DNA of 64,000 bases from Gemmatimonadota bacterium (GCA_026702745.1 JAPPBT010000065.1:186001-250000); one strand, 5' to 3'. Shown: positions 44,900-55,077, numbered from the stretch's first letter. Numbers and translations are program-made. The notes: generated by a model not told the origin, from the sequence alone.

Positions 44900-44932
44900 T
44901 CCAGTTGGTCATTCCAGTTGGTCATTCCAGTT
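44894..44932. repeat. 13-bp tandem repeat of the thpR/recX ATGA junction
   Basis: Three perfect copies of ggtcattccagtt (44894, 44907, 44920). On the minus strand each copy presents an ATGA. The gene-proximal copy carries the thpR stop, the distal one the recX start. Confidence 0.97.
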
Positions 44933-45476
44933 CGATATGATCGATGACCGTGTACAACGGCCCGTCCGGTTTCAGGTCGCTCTTCACCACGGCTGCGCGC
45001 TTCACCGTGAACGGTTCGGTCTCGAACGCCATGTCCCGGACCAGATCCGTCAGCTTGGCCAGGCCCCGCGGCGATCGTACCCGACCGATGGTCAGGTGCG
45101 GCGAAAAGGGCCTTTCCTCCCGAACGAAGCCGCGGGCGTGCAGTTCGGCCTCGATGCGCTGCTGCATGGCGACCAGTTCGTCCCGTCCTTCCATGACCGA
45201 AACCCAGAAGACGCGCGGGCGGTTCATATCCGGGAAAGCGCCGATGCGTCCCAGCTTCAGGTCGAAGGCATTCACCGAATCGAGCGCCGCGCCCAGACCG
45301 TCGCGAATGACCGCCGGCTGGTCCGTCTCGATATTGCCGAGGAACTTCAGCGTAACGTGGATGTTGTCCGGTTCCACCCACTTGATGTCGGTCCCCGTCG
45401 ACTTAAGGTGATTGATCAGTTGTGCGATCCGGTCCTTGGCGGAATCCGGGACTTCCACGGCGATGAACGTACGCAT
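44922..45476 (-). CDS. thpR: RNA 2',3'-cyclic phosphodiesterase (2H family)
   Basis: A 184-residue protein with two HxT catalytic motifs, HVTLKFLGN and HLTIGRVRSP, of the LigT/ThpR family. FVREERPFSPHLTIG-type spacing is right for the family. It opens cyclic phosphates and may act in RNA repair. It sits between cinA and recX, where recA is usually flanked. Confidence 0.9.
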   Translation of the reverse strand: MRTFIAVEVPDSAKDRIAQLINHLKSTGTDIKWVEPDNIHVTLKFLGNIETDQPAVIRDGLGAALDSVNAFDLKLGRIGAFPDMNRPRVFWVSVMEGRDELVAMQQRIEAELHARGFVREERPFSPHLTIGRVRSPRGLAKLTDLVRDMAFETEPFTVKRAAVVKSDLKPDGPLYTVIDHIELE

Positions 45477-45487
45477 CGAATACCTTT

Positions 45488-45527
45488 CTACGTGGCCTGG
45501 GGGTTGTCTACGTGACCTGCGGGTTGC
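45488..45527. repeat. 20-bp duplication across the cinA stop
   Basis: Copies at 45488-45507 and 45508-45527 (17 of 20 identical). The second holds the cinA stop (45508-45510); the first is a noncoding copy also showing a TAG triplet. Confidence 0.92.
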
Positions 45528-46794
45528 GGTTCCCTGTAATCCGGTTCGTGCCGGACGCGTGGGTGAGTGCTTGCCGCAGCAGGTTCAGGGCGGCCAGCGC
45601 GGCACGGGTCTTGTTGACCTGCCGGTCCGGCCCCAGCATGAGTTTTCGCGTCTCGACGCCGTCCGCCGAGGCGAGACCCAGGTAGACCAGTCCCACCGGT
45701 TTTTCGGGGGTCCCGCCTCCGGGCCCCGCGACGCCGGTAGTGGACAGTCCGTAGGTGGCGCCGCTGGTATGCCGGATGCCCTGGGCCATGGCTGCCGCGG
45801 TTTCCTCGCTCACCGCGCCGTGACGATCGATCGTGCTCACCGGCACCTCCAGGCGCGCCATTTTCGCGGCATTGCTGTAGGACACGACCCCTTCCAGCAG
45901 GTAGTCGGAACTGCCCGGAACGTCGGTCATGCGGGAGGCCACGAGGCCGCCGGTGCAGGATTCGGCGATCGCCACGGTCGCGTCCGCCTCCCGGAGCAGG
46001 CGTCCCACCACCTCTTCGAGGGTATCGTCGTCCACGCCGTAGATATGCTCGCCGGCCCGGGCGATCATCCTTGTTTCGACGGCTTCGATGCGCCGCCGGG
46101 CTTCCTCCCCGGTGCGGCCCTCGGCCGTAAGCCGCAGGTTTACCCCGGTCTCCTGGGGCAGGGAGGCGATCTTGACGTCCTCGGCCGCTTCGATGACATC
46201 GCCGATGATCTGGGAGAGATTCGATTCGCCGATGCCCGTGGTGCGGATCCACCGGTGCAGGATGACTCTCCCCGCGCCCTGGTCCTTCAGCCGCGGCAGC
46301 ACCTGTTCGTTCAGCATCTTCTTCATCTCGCGGGGCACGCCCGGCATGACGAATACAGCGGCGTCGTGGTGGCGTACCAGGAAGCCGGGCGCCGTCCCCA
46401 CGGGATTGTCGAGCACCTCGGCGTGCCGGGGCATATAGGCCTGGATGCGGTTCGATTCCGGCATGACCATGCCCCGCTGGGTGAACATCCGCTCCACGGT
46501 CTCCATGATTGCGGAATGAAAGACCAGGTCTTGTCCGATCGCCTCTGCGATGACGGTCTTGGTCACGTCGTCGTGTGTAGGCCCGAGTCCCCCCGTGACG
46601 AGCACCACGTCCGCCTGACGGCACACGGTTTCCAGGGCCTGGCCGATGCGCCGCCCCTCGTCGCCCACGGTCATGGAACAGACCGGCTCGATGCCCGTCT
46701 CTGTCAGGCGCTGGCCGATATAGGCGGCGTTAGTATCGACCACGGAACCGTAGAGCAGTTCGTCGCCGATCGTGATGATCGCGGCGGACTTCAT
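45508..46794 (-). CDS. cinA: CinA family protein
   Basis: Start ATG 46794 (MKSAAIITIGDELLYGSVVD) gives 428 residues. N-terminal COG1058/MoCF domain: VVLVTGGLGPTHDDVT and PGVPREMKKM. C-terminal nicotinamide-nucleotide amidase domain: IAESCTGGLVASRMTDVPGS, GLSTTGVAGPGGGTPEKPVG. It probably clears ADP-ribose-type metabolites and deamidates NMN. It overlaps pgpA by ATGA. Confidence 0.93.
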   Translation of the reverse strand: MKSAAIITIGDELLYGSVVDTNAAYIGQRLTETGIEPVCSMTVGDEGRRIGQALETVCRQADVVLVTGGLGPTHDDVTKTVIAEAIGQDLVFHSAIMETVERMFTQRGMVMPESNRIQAYMPRHAEVLDNPVGTAPGFLVRHHDAAVFVMPGVPREMKKMLNEQVLPRLKDQGAGRVILHRWIRTTGIGESNLSQIIGDVIEAAEDVKIASLPQETGVNLRLTAEGRTGEEARRRIEAVETRMIARAGEHIYGVDDDTLEEVVGRLLREADATVAIAESCTGGLVASRMTDVPGSSDYLLEGVVSYSNAAKMARLEVPVSTIDRHGAVSEETAAAMAQGIRHTSGATYGLSTTGVAGPGGGTPEKPVGLVYLGLASADGVETRKLMLGPDRQVNKTRAALAALNLLRQALTHASGTNRITGNRNPQVT

Positions 46795-47246
46795 GACAGG
46801 AACCCCGTTAGGATCCGCAGGAGGAGATGGGCGTAGACCGCGGCCACGACATCGTCCATCATGACCCCCAACCCACCGGGAAGGCGCTGCACCCGGTCGC
46901 AGGGATAAGGTTTCCAGATATCCAGCACGCGAAACAGGACGAACCCCGCGACCACGGTCAACAGATCGAACGGCATGCCGGCGAATACGATCAGGACGCC
47001 GGCGATTTCGTCGATGACGATCCTGGGCCCGTCGTGGCCGAAGAGGGGTTCCGCCCGGCTCGACACCCAGACGCCCAGGAAGAAAAGGATCGCGGTGGCC
47101 ACCAGGTAATAGGGCAGGGTCAGCCCGAGTGGACCGGTCAGCGCCCAGACCAGCCCGAGTCCCAGCATGCTGCCCGCCGTGCCGGGCGCGTGGGGCGTGT
47201 AGCCGACATAACATCCGGTCGACAGCAAGGTGATCAGGGCGCGCAT
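46791..47246 (-). CDS. pgpA: Phosphatidylglycerophosphatase A
   Basis: ATG 47246 gives 151 residues (MRALITLLSTGCYVGYTPHAPGT). GYTPHAPGTAGSMLG, RIVIDEIAGVLIV and DIWKPYPCDRVQRLPGGLGVMMDD are the PgpA signature. It dephosphorylates PGP to phosphatidylglycerol at the membrane. Immediately follows pgsA (2 bp), the enzyme for the preceding step. Confidence 0.95.
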   Translation of the reverse strand: MRALITLLSTGCYVGYTPHAPGTAGSMLGLGLVWALTGPLGLTLPYYLVATAILFFLGVWVSSRAEPLFGHDGPRIVIDEIAGVLIVFAGMPFDLLTVVAGFVLFRVLDIWKPYPCDRVQRLPGGLGVMMDDVVAAVYAHLLLRILTGFLS

Positions 47247-47248
47247 GC

Positions 47249-47833
47249 CTACCTCAGCAGACTGGTGATGATGGACCGGTTCTTGACCACGTAGTCCAGG
47301 CCGGAACTGACCGTGAGCACCATGGAGACGAAGACCATGCCGTTGAGGACCCACCATGCGATATCGTCGAATTCCCCGTTCCACTGGCCGAAGGCGATCA
47401 TGGTCGTCTGGACGTTGATATAGAGCAGGATGATCACGATGACCACCATCTGCGAGGCGGTCTTCCACTTGGCCACCTGGGTCGGCAGGATGAGCAGGCC
47501 ACGGTACGCCGCGATACACCGCAGGCCGGTCACGATGAAGTCCCTTCCGATGATGACCAGGACCATCCACGTATAGATGTAACCGAGGGACGCGAAGCAG
47601 ATCAGCGCGGTGGACGTGAGGATCTTGTCCGCGAGAGGGTCCATGAACTTGCCGAAACTGGTGATCACCCCGGTCTTGCGTGCCAGGTAGCCGTCGTAGA
47701 GGTCCGTCAGCGCCGCGATCATGAAGATGACCAGCGCGATATATCGTGTATACAATGTATCTACCAAGAAGAAGACCATGAAGATGGGACTCAGGATGAT
47801 ACGGAATATGGTCAGCTTGTTGGGCAGGTTCAT
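47249..47833 (-). CDS. pgsA: CDP-diacylglycerol-glycerol-3-phosphate 3-phosphatidyltransferase
   Basis: A 194-residue polytopic membrane enzyme with the CDP-alcohol phosphotransferase motif DLYDGYLARKTG, then FGKFMDPLADKIL (DG-AR-G-D-D pattern). The N-terminus NLPNKLTIFRIILSPIF is typical. It makes phosphatidylglycerol phosphate, used by PgpA downstream. Confidence 0.95.
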   Translation of the reverse strand: MNLPNKLTIFRIILSPIFMVFFLVDTLYTRYIALVIFMIAALTDLYDGYLARKTGVITSFGKFMDPLADKILTSTALICFASLGYIYTWMVLVIIGRDFIVTGLRCIAAYRGLLILPTQVAKWKTASQMVVIVIILLYINVQTTMIAFGQWNGEFDDIAWWVLNGMVFVSMVLTVSSGLDYVVKNRSIITSLLR

Positions 47834-47884
47834 GGCGGCATGGGGATCGCCGGATCGGTCCGGCGGTCTTGATTCAGTTCCTTG

Positions 47885-48487
47885 TTACAACTCAGTGCGG
47901 CCTTCCAGGGCGCGGGCGAGGGTCACTTCGTCGGCGTACTCCAGGTCGCCGCCCATGGGAAGACCCCTGGCGAGACGGGTAACCCGCACGCCCAGGGGCT
48001 TGATCAGGCGGCTGAGGTAGAGCGCGGTGGCTTCTCCCTCGATATTGGGATTGGTCGCGATGATGACCTCTTCCACCGAATCGCCCATCCGGTCCACGAG
48101 CTCCCGGGCGCGTATGTCGTCCGGAGTGATGTTGTCGAGGGGCGAAAGCGCGCCGTGGAGCACGTGGTACAGGCCGCGGTATTCTCCCGTGCTTTCGAGC
48201 GTGATCACATCGCGGGGCTCTTCCACCACGCAGATGGTCTCCGGTTTACGCCGGGCGTCGTGACAGATCTCACACGTTGCGGACTCGGTGATGTTCCAGC
48301 ACACGCTGCAGTACCGGACCTTCTCCTTCACCGCGCGGATGGCGTCGGACAACGAAAAGGCGCGTTCGGCGGGCCCCTTCAGTATATGGAAGGCCAGCCG
48401 CTGGGCCGTCACCCTGCCGATGTTGGGCAGGCGGCTCAACTCGTCCACCAGGATGGCCAGGGCCTCGGAACTGTATTTGCGCACCAT
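47885..48487 (-). CDS. recR: Recombination protein RecR
   Basis: A 200-residue protein from ATG 48487 (MVRKYSSEALAILVDELSR). HhH region LPNIGRVTAQRLAFHIL, zinc finger CSVCWNITESATCEIC, and Toprim region ICVVEEPRDVITLESTGEY with TNPNIEGEATALYL are all present. Loads RecA with RecFO. Lies in dnaX-ybaB-recR. Confidence 0.95.
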   Translation of the reverse strand: MVRKYSSEALAILVDELSRLPNIGRVTAQRLAFHILKGPAERAFSLSDAIRAVKEKVRYCSVCWNITESATCEICHDARRKPETICVVEEPRDVITLESTGEYRGLYHVLHGALSPLDNITPDDIRARELVDRMGDSVEEVIIATNPNIEGEATALYLSRLIKPLGVRVTRLARGLPMGGDLEYADEVTLARALEGRTEL

Positions 48488-48569
48488 GGGTTTACATCCA
48501 GTACGACCGGGCAGCAAGACCGGACGGTAAGACCGGACCGGGACCTGCGAAACGTCTCGCGACGGAGTG

Positions 48570-48887
48570 TTACGGACCCAGGCCGGGGATGTTCAGTCCG
48601 CCGGTGATCTGGCCCATTTCCTGGTTCACCAGTTCCTGCGCCTTCTGCTGGCCCTGGTTGACGGCGGCCAGTATGAGATCTTCGAGCATTTCCACGTCAT
48701 CGGCGTCCACCACGGCCGGATCGATCCTGATCTCCACGACGCTCAGCCTGCCGTCGACCACCGCGGTAACCATCCCGCCGCCCGCAGTGCCTTCGACCCG
48801 CTTCCCGGCCATTTCTTCCTGTATCTGCATCATCTTCTTCTGCATCCGCTGGACGCGCTTCATCATGCCCGACATGCCCTTGGCCAT
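48570..48887 (-). CDS. YbaB/EbfC nucleoid-associated protein
   Basis: A 105-residue protein with [20 protein letters not shown] (N-terminal helix), the [20 protein letters not shown] strand and [18 protein letters not shown]. It forms a DNA-binding dimer. AAGGAAAAT precedes the start. Lies between dnaX and recR. Confidence 0.93.
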   Translation of the reverse strand: MAKGMSGMMKRVQRMQKKMMQIQEEMAGKRVEGTAGGGMVTAVVDGRLSVVEIRIDPAVVDADDVEMLEDLILAAVNQGQQKAQELVNQEMGQITGGLNIPGLGP

Positions 48888-48936
48888 GTTATTTTCCTTT
48901 TTTTTACTGCCCGCCTTCGCCAGCCGCGACCCGGAC

Positions 48937-51006
48937 TCAGTCCGTCACGATCCGGCCGTCGAAGGCCTCCACGATTTTCCGGACGGCCGGATCTTTCGCG
49001 GCGCCCGCGCGGGTGTTTGCCGTCTGACCGCCTGTATTCCCGGCCGTAGTGGTGTCCTGTGCTTCGCTGACGATTTCTTCGGCCGAGCCGGGGTATTCGT
49101 CCAGACCGGCTCCGGCGTCATCGGCCCCGGCGTCATCGGCCCCGGCGTCATCGGCCGGGTCGTCGTCACCGGATATACTCGCTGCTGCGTCATCGGTTTT
49201 CTGTGTGGTGATTTCCGCCGCCGTGCTTCCGCCTCCACCTGTCATTTCCGCACCGGCGTCTTCGGTTTTCGGTTTGGTGACATCCGCCGCGGCGCTTTTG
49301 TCGATCTCGCATTCGATCCGGACCGGTATGCCCAGTACCCTGGTGCTTTCCGACTGTATCAGCGATTTGTTTTCACGTTTCTCCATCTGCTGCATATGAA
49401 ACACATGGCTGGACTCGAACCTCAGGGTAAGCCTGTAGGTAGCTTCCGGACCGGCGTTATCGGGAAGCGAGCAGTCCGAAAGCACGGCTTCTGCCAACAG
49501 AATGCCCAGGCCGTTTCTTTGCCGGGTGATCTCATCCACGATGGCGGGCCAACGGTTGCGGGCTTCCCGGAGATCCAGTTTCGGTGAAGTCGGCGTGGCC
49601 GCCGATGATTCGGTGGCTGTCGTCGATGACTCGGTGGATGCCGCGGGTAACTCGGTGACCGTCGAGGGCTCGGTGGATGTCGCGGAGCTTTGGCTCGCAT
49701 TAGCGTCTGGTGCGGGTGATGGGGCAGGCGCGGCGCCAGCCGTTGGACCGACAGTCTGAGAGGACGGGGTTTCGGAAGCCTCTGTCCCGGAAGCCTCTCC
49801 ACCGTCTCCCGCTCCTTCGGCTACCGCTCCTCCCTCTCCCGATTCCGCGCGCCGGGCCATTTCGGACAGGCGGGCCATGACGTCGGTCAACTGCACCGAT
49901 CGGGCCATGCGTATCATGCGCACGACACCGGTCTCGAGCTGCACCCGGGGAAGCGCGCTGGTCTTTACCGACTGTTCCATCTGCGTGGCCAGCTGGGAGA
50001 GCCTGAGCAGGTCTTCCGTCTCGAATCGTCCGGCCTGTTCCCGGAAGCGGTCCAACGCGAGGGCGGCGTCTCCGATCAGCACTTCCGCTTCGGGCGCCGC
50101 CTTGACGACGAGCAGGTTGCGCAGGTGTTCCAGGATGCCCAGGACGATCTCCTCGAGATCGTGTCCCTGGCCGAAGATCCGGTCGACCAGTTCCAGCCCT
50201 TTGGGCACGTCCTGTTCCGCCACGATGTCCAGCAACTCGAAGTAGACGTCCTGGTCCACGATGCCCAGGACCTCCGCCGCCTCGCCGGCGGTCAGCGCCT
50301 CGCCGCCGAAGGCGACGACCTGGTCCAGCAGGCTTTCGGCGTCCCGCATGCTGCCGTCCACCCGGCGCGCGATGAGGGCGAGGGCCTCGCGCTGGACGCC
50401 GTACCCGCTTTTCTCGCTGATCATGGCCAGGTGATCCACGATGGTGGGCCCCGATATGCGCCTGAAGTCGAAGCGCTGGCACCGGGAGAGCACGGTGGGG
50501 ATCACCTTCCGGGGGTCCGTCGTCGCGAAGATGAAGTACACGTGGGCAGGGGGCTCTTCAAGCGTCTTCAACAGGGCGTTGAAGGCCTCCTTGGTCAGCA
50601 TGTGCACTTCATCGATGATGTAGATCTTGTGCTTGCCCTGGCTGGGCGTGTACTTGACGCTCTCGAGCAGATGCGTCCGGACCTGTTCGACCCGGTTGTT
50701 GGACGCGCCGTCGATTTCCAGCACGTCGACGCTGCGTCCTTCCGAGATTTCCTGGCAGAACGTGCAGACGTTGCAGGGCGTCACCGTGGGACCGTCGATG
50801 CAGTTCAGGGCCTTGGCCAGGATGCGGGCCGTGGTCGTCTTGCCCACGCCGCGGGGTCCGGCGAAGAGGTAGGCATGGGCGATCTGGCCCGCCTGAATGG
50901 CGTTTTTCAGCGTAGTGGTGACGTGTTCCTGCCCGATCACGCCGTCAAATTCCTGGGGGCGCCATTTTCGGGCGGTGACTTCGTAGGCCAATGCCCAACC
51001 CTCCAT
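48937..51006 (-). CDS. dnaX: DNA polymerase III subunits gamma/tau
   Basis: ATG 51006 ([20 protein letters not shown]) is the likely start, giving 689 residues. Walker A is [15 protein letters not shown]; the zinc site is Cys-rich after [22 protein letters not shown] is the Walker B region; [12 protein letters not shown] follows. The second half is low-complexity, acidic and Pro/Ser/Thr-rich, with three copies of DDAGA (codons near 49118-49162). I see no poly-A slippery site. It loads the sliding clamp. Confidence 0.94.
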   Translation of the reverse strand: MEGWALAYEVTARKWRPQEFDGVIGQEHVTTTLKNAIQAGQIAHAYLFAGPRGVGKTTTARILAKALNCIDGPTVTPCNVCTFCQEISEGRSVDVLEIDGASNNRVEQVRTHLLESVKYTPSQGKHKIYIIDEVHMLTKEAFNALLKTLEEPPAHVYFIFATTDPRKVIPTVLSRCQRFDFRRISGPTIVDHLAMISEKSGYGVQREALALIARRVDGSMRDAESLLDQVVAFGGEALTAGEAAEVLGIVDQDVYFELLDIVAEQDVPKGLELVDRIFGQGHDLEEIVLGILEHLRNLLVVKAAPEAEVLIGDAALALDRFREQAGRFETEDLLRLSQLATQMEQSVKTSALPRVQLETGVVRMIRMARSVQLTDVMARLSEMARRAESGEGGAVAEGAGDGGEASGTEASETPSSQTVGPTAGAAPAPSPAPDANASQSSATSTEPSTVTELPAASTESSTTATESSAATPTSPKLDLREARNRWPAIVDEITRQRNGLGILLAEAVLSDCSLPDNAGPEATYRLTLRFESSHVFHMQQMEKRENKSLIQSESTRVLGIPVRIECEIDKSAAADVTKPKTEDAGAEMTGGGGSTAAEITTQKTDDAAASISGDDDPADDAGADDAGADDAGAGLDEYPGSAEEIVSEAQDTTTAGNTGGQTANTRAGAAKDPAVRKIVEAFDGRIVTD

Positions 51007-51114
51007 GCCTGGGTTACTCGGGACAAGAGGCAGGCGGAACGAAGGGGAAAAGATAAAGCGGTCGTGCACCCACCCTCGAATCTACTCGTATCGAGGCATC
51101 CGTGCCGCCGGCTC

Positions 51115-51212
51115 CGGTCAGGCGCTCCCGCGGCACACGCTTCATGCGCTTACCGCTGCTACCTTCCGGTCCTGACGGGGTTGGGCGTTGTCACGTTGCG
51201 CGGGACCTGACT
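51115..51212 (-). ncRNA. ffs: Small SRP RNA (4.5S)
   Basis: Minus-strand hairpin with the universal loop GTCAGGACCGGAAGGTAGCAG. Ends pair GTCAGG near 51211 with CCTGAC near 51117. The position next to dnaX matches the common gene order. Ends are approximate. Confidence 0.9.
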
Positions 51213-51412
51213 TTCAATACCGGATGCAGCGCATACCGGCGACGCAAGTGCGATCCTCGGGATGGGAATTCGATCCCGCTGTAGCGGGTTGCGGGTTACA
51301 GGGCACCGCTAACTCCCCATCTAGCACGACCGTAATCGATCCAAGCCTGTAATGCGGATGGCGGGACACCGGCTGCCTTGAACACCGGCTGCCTGGCGCC
51401 CGGCCTTCCGAG

Positions 51413-51485
51413 TGGAGCAGAGCGGAATCGAACCGCCGACCTCCAGATTGCGATTCTGGCGCTCTCCCAACTGAGCTACTGCCCC
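51413..51485 (-). tRNA. tRNA-Ala(CGC)
   Basis: 73 nt, acceptor GGGGCAG/CTGCTCC with the alanine G3-U70 wobble, anticodon loop ATCGCAA giving CGC. T-loop GGTTCGATTCC. Confidence 0.93.
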
Positions 51486-51495
51486 AAAACAATTA

Positions 51496-51581
51496 CGGAG
51501 AGGGTGGGATTCGAACCCACGGTCCACATGGTGAACACACGCTCTCCAGGCGTGCCGATTCAACCGCTCTCGCACCTCTCC
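51496..51581 (-). tRNA. tRNA-Ser(GGA)
   Basis: Class II tRNA of 86 nt with a long variable arm; acceptor GGAGAGG with 3' CCTCTCC; anticodon loop CTGGAGA gives GGA; T-loop GGTTCGAATCC. Confidence 0.93.
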
Positions 51582-51909
51582 CAGGTCCAAGTGTTAAGTA
51601 ATGCTGTCCGTACACCCGCCTTTGCAGGAAATGTAAACGCCGAGTCGGATCGGACAATTTAACGAAAACCCCTTCCGGAAACAACAGTAAATTCACCTGC
51701 CTGATCACTCTGGAATACCACGCTCTCACCACTTCCAGGACACTTACGATTGGTTATTTACCATCTCTGCGTTATTTCCAATTTGTGAGTAATTTCCGGT
51801 TGGTTGTGTAGTAACGAACTGTTAGATTTACCGAAAGGCCAGATTAAAAGTCACGGTTTAGAGCTATCAGATCCACTGGGTGGCCACTTTTCATTGGTCA
51901 GGAAACCAG
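51582..51909. other. AT-richer intergenic leader of the LRR gene
   Basis: About 330 bp between tRNA-Ser(GGA) and the LRR protein. It is clearly less GC-rich than the flanks. I see no gene and no convincing promoter hexamers; a GTG at 51880 extends the LRR frame but lacks support. Confidence 0.5.
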
Positions 51910-54900
51910 ATGCACCGGATTGTATTGCATGTTCTGTTGCTAGGCGTGATACTTGCATCCACCTCCTGTGGTAAAGACAGCCCATCAAAACCGGCTCCTC
52001 CGGTACCCCCGCCTTCATCACCTCCATCGCCTCCATCACCTCCACCGACGCCGGCATCAGTACCCTCCATAGTCCGTATTTCTCCGGCCATGTCAGAGTT
52101 CCCATTGTATGCGATTGGCCAGACCGTTCAACTCACCTCTCAGGTCTGGGATCAGAACAACAGACCGATAAACGATGCGCAAGTGGCCTGGTCGAGCAGC
52201 GATGCACGTATAGCGACGGTCACAGCCCAGGGTCTGGTAACCGCGGTCATGAACGGACATGTCAAGGTCACGGCAAGATCGGGGAATGCCACGGCCAGCG
52301 TCGATGTATGGGTGTCACAGGTGATGGCCAGGTTTGTCGTCGAACCCTCGCCGGTGACATTATCGGCTGTCGGTGAGACGGTTCAGTTGAAAGCGGTTAT
52401 TGAGGATTCGAATGGACATGCGTTACGAGATGCCAGCGTGTCGTGGACGAGCTATGAGACAGATATCGTAACAGTAGACGAGAATGGCCTGGTAACTGCC
52501 GTTGGGAACGGCGAAACCAAGATCGTCGCGAGATACTTGAGGGTTGATGTTGAAACCCAGGTTACTGTCTCGGTGCGAAGTCCGGACCGGGATGTTTTAG
52601 TATTACTGTACAACCAGACCAATGGGGAGAACTGGAACCGTTCCGAAAACTGGTTGAGCGAGAAACCTGTGCGTGAGTGGTCCGACGTTACCCTGGATGG
52701 TCGGGGAAATGTGAAGGCACTATGGCTTCGTTCGAACAATCTCAAGGGTCAGATCCCGGCGGAACTCGGTCAGTTGTCCCAACTTGAGGAACTGAATCTG
52801 TCAGATAATGAGTTAGAGGGCCCCATCCCGCCTGAGTTGGGTAACCTTTCGAAAATCGAGCATCTTGCACTGCATGAAAACCAGTTGACGGGAAATATAC
52901 CACAAGAGATCGGGGAACTGAGCGAACTAAGGGCACTGTTTCTTGGCGACAACAGATTGACCGGGGCGATTCCCAAGGAACTGGGTCTTCTTGCAAAAGT
53001 GGAGGAAGTGTTTTTGGACAATAACCGGTTGACCGGATCAATACCCGCTGAACTGGGCCGGTTAAACAACCTCATAAAGCTGGTGCTGTCGTTTAATCAG
53101 CTATCGGGTTCCCTACCGCCGGAGTTGGGAGAACTCCGCCAACTGGAAGGCCTCTTCCTCGAAGACAACCCCGAACTTTCCGGACCGATACCCAGATCGT
53201 TTCTCAACCTCCGGAACGTCAGACTCTATGCACGGAACACAGCACTGTGCGCTCCACAGGATCCGGAGTTCTATGACTGGTTGCTGGAAATTCAGTCTCT
53301 GGACCGAGTTGCCACGTGTGAGTATACCGATACGGACCGCGAAATACTGGTCACTTTGTACAATGAAATGGACGGCGAAAACTGGACAGAAAGTCAGCAC
53401 TGGCTCTCGGACCGGCCTATCGGGGAATGGTTCGGCATCGAGACCGATTCGAATGGGCAAGTGCGATCGATATCCCTCCCCGGCAACATGATTTCGGGCG
53501 AATTGCCTTACGAATTGGGGGAATTTACCGAACTGGAGATGCTGGATCTCTCCAGTAATCTCTTAACCGGTCCGCTTCCACCCACGCTGGGCCAGTTGGA
53601 GAACCTCGTCAGTCTGCAACTTCAGGACAATATCGGTCTGACCGGCTATCTGCCTGAATCAATTACGGCACTCGACAACCTCGAGCGACTGTTGATGCAC
53701 AGAACGCAGGTATGTGCACAACGTTCGAGCGACATTCAGGCATGGCTCGGGGGGATACCGGAAAGACGTATTACCGACTGCGATGATCTCAGGTTCGAAA
53801 GAATTGCACTGGATGCCCTGTACAAACGCACGCTAGGTAGCAACTGGACAGTCAACGAGGGCTGGGGAAGCAGCGAATACGCGGGCAGTTGGTTTGGAAT
53901 AACCACGAATGAAGATGGATTCGTGACCGTCCTGAACCTTGCGGAGAACAACCTGCAGGGTCGGTTGCCGCAGGAGATACACCTGTTGGGACACCTCACG
54001 CATCTTGATCTCACCGACAATCCTGATCTCGGCGGACCGCTGCCGATGGAACTTACCCGCTTGAGTCTCGATACGCTCCTGTTGGCCGGTACGCAACTGT
54101 GTTTCTCGGAAGACGATGAATTTCAGCACTGGCTCAGCACCATCGAAAACGCCAGTTACGAAACCTGTGGGGTAGTCAACCCTCACCCCGATCTGGATGC
54201 GCTAACAGCGTTTTACAACGCTACAAACGGGCCTCATTGGGATAACAAAAACAACTGGTTGAGCCACAGTCCCGTGGAGACATGGTTTGGGTTAGTGACC
54301 AATGAAGAGGGCAGAGTGACTGAGATAAACATGTTCGCGAACGATCTGGAAGGCGAGATCCCTCCGGAGATCGGTGAACTCTCCCAACTGAAGAGAATCT
54401 ACCTGGAGAGGAACAGTCTGACCGGGAGCATACCGCCCCAGATCGGGAAACTAAAAAACCTCGAGACGCTGATCCTGATGTACAACGACATTTCCGGAAC
54501 CTTGCCGCCGGAAATCGGACAACTTGGAAGCCTCAAGACGCTGTTATTGCAGGATAACGAGTTGACAGGTACGATCCCACCGGAGATTGGAAGGTTATCT
54601 AACCTGAATACATTGATGCTGAATGATAACGACCTGGAAGGCAATATCCCCGACGAAATCGGTCAGCTTAAGAATCTGAACGTGCTGTTTCTGGGAACCA
54701 ACGGCTTGTCAGGGCCTATTCCGGAAGAGATTGGTCAACTTGAGAACCTGACCCTGCTTGATCTTTCGGAGGGTTTGCTGACGGGCAGCATTCCGGTGGA
54801 ACTCTATCGACTCCGCAAACTGGAAACACTTCGTCTTGCGCTCAATCGTTTGTCGGGATCCGTTTCGTCGGAAATAGCACGACTTGCGAGCCTTGAAGAG

Positions 54901-55077
54901 TTCGACGTCAGATTAAATACGGAAATGTCCGGTCGTTTACCACAGGAGATTAAATCGCTCAACCTCACCCATCTGCTTACACGGGGAACTTCGATCTGCA
55001 CACCGGTCGACGCTGAATTCCAGGTTTGGTTACAGGGAATCTCCCTCAAGGAACTGGCGGAACCATGCGATATCTAG
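51910..55077 (+). CDS. Ig-like/plant-type leucine-rich repeat surface lipoprotein
   Basis: A 1055-residue protein from ATG 51910 (MHRIVLHVLLLGVILASTSC); a signal and lipobox-like STSC suggest an exported lipoprotein. A Pro/Ser-rich spacer, then two BIG2-type Ig domains (about residues 60-130 and 140-220), then four blocks opening with a LYNQTNGENWNRSENWL-type cap followed by plant-type LRRs (LTGSIPAELGRLNNLI, LSGPIPEEIGQL). LRRs of this kind bind proteins or glycans. Base composition is lower-GC than neighbours, and it breaks the tadA-tRNA-SRP-dnaX neighbourhood, suggesting insertion. Confidence 0.8.
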   Translation: MHRIVLHVLLLGVILASTSCGKDSPSKPAPPVPPPSSPPSPPSPPPTPASVPSIVRISPAMSEFPLYAIGQTVQLTSQVWDQNNRPINDAQVAWSSSDARIATVTAQGLVTAVMNGHVKVTARSGNATASVDVWVSQVMARFVVEPSPVTLSAVGETVQLKAVIEDSNGHALRDASVSWTSYETDIVTVDENGLVTAVGNGETKIVARYLRVDVETQVTVSVRSPDRDVLVLLYNQTNGENWNRSENWLSEKPVREWSDVTLDGRGNVKALWLRSNNLKGQIPAELGQLSQLEELNLSDNELEGPIPPELGNLSKIEHLALHENQLTGNIPQEIGELSELRALFLGDNRLTGAIPKELGLLAKVEEVFLDNNRLTGSIPAELGRLNNLIKLVLSFNQLSGSLPPELGELRQLEGLFLEDNPELSGPIPRSFLNLRNVRLYARNTALCAPQDPEFYDWLLEIQSLDRVATCEYTDTDREILVTLYNEMDGENWTESQHWLSDRPIGEWFGIETDSNGQVRSISLPGNMISGELPYELGEFTELEMLDLSSNLLTGPLPPTLGQLENLVSLQLQDNIGLTGYLPESITALDNLERLLMHRTQVCAQRSSDIQAWLGGIPERRITDCDDLRFERIALDALYKRTLGSNWTVNEGWGSSEYAGSWFGITTNEDGFVTVLNLAENNLQGRLPQEIHLLGHLTHLDLTDNPDLGGPLPMELTRLSLDTLLLAGTQLCFSEDDEFQHWLSTIENASYETCGVVNPHPDLDALTAFYNATNGPHWDNKNNWLSHSPVETWFGLVTNEEGRVTEINMFANDLEGEIPPEIGELSQLKRIYLERNSLTGSIPPQIGKLKNLETLILMYNDISGTLPPEIGQLGSLKTLLLQDNELTGTIPPEIGRLSNLNTLMLNDNDLEGNIPDEIGQLKNLNVLFLGTNGLSGPIPEEIGQLENLTLLDLSEGLLTGSIPVELYRLRKLETLRLALNRLSGSVSSEIARLASLEEFDVRLNTEMSGRLPQEIKSLNLTHLLTRGTSICTPVDAEFQVWLQGISLKELAEPCDI

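Noticed and set aside
48937-51006. Programmed frameshift in dnaX for gamma subunit
   Set aside because: No A-rich slippery heptamer followed by a stem is seen in the region after the ATPase domain.
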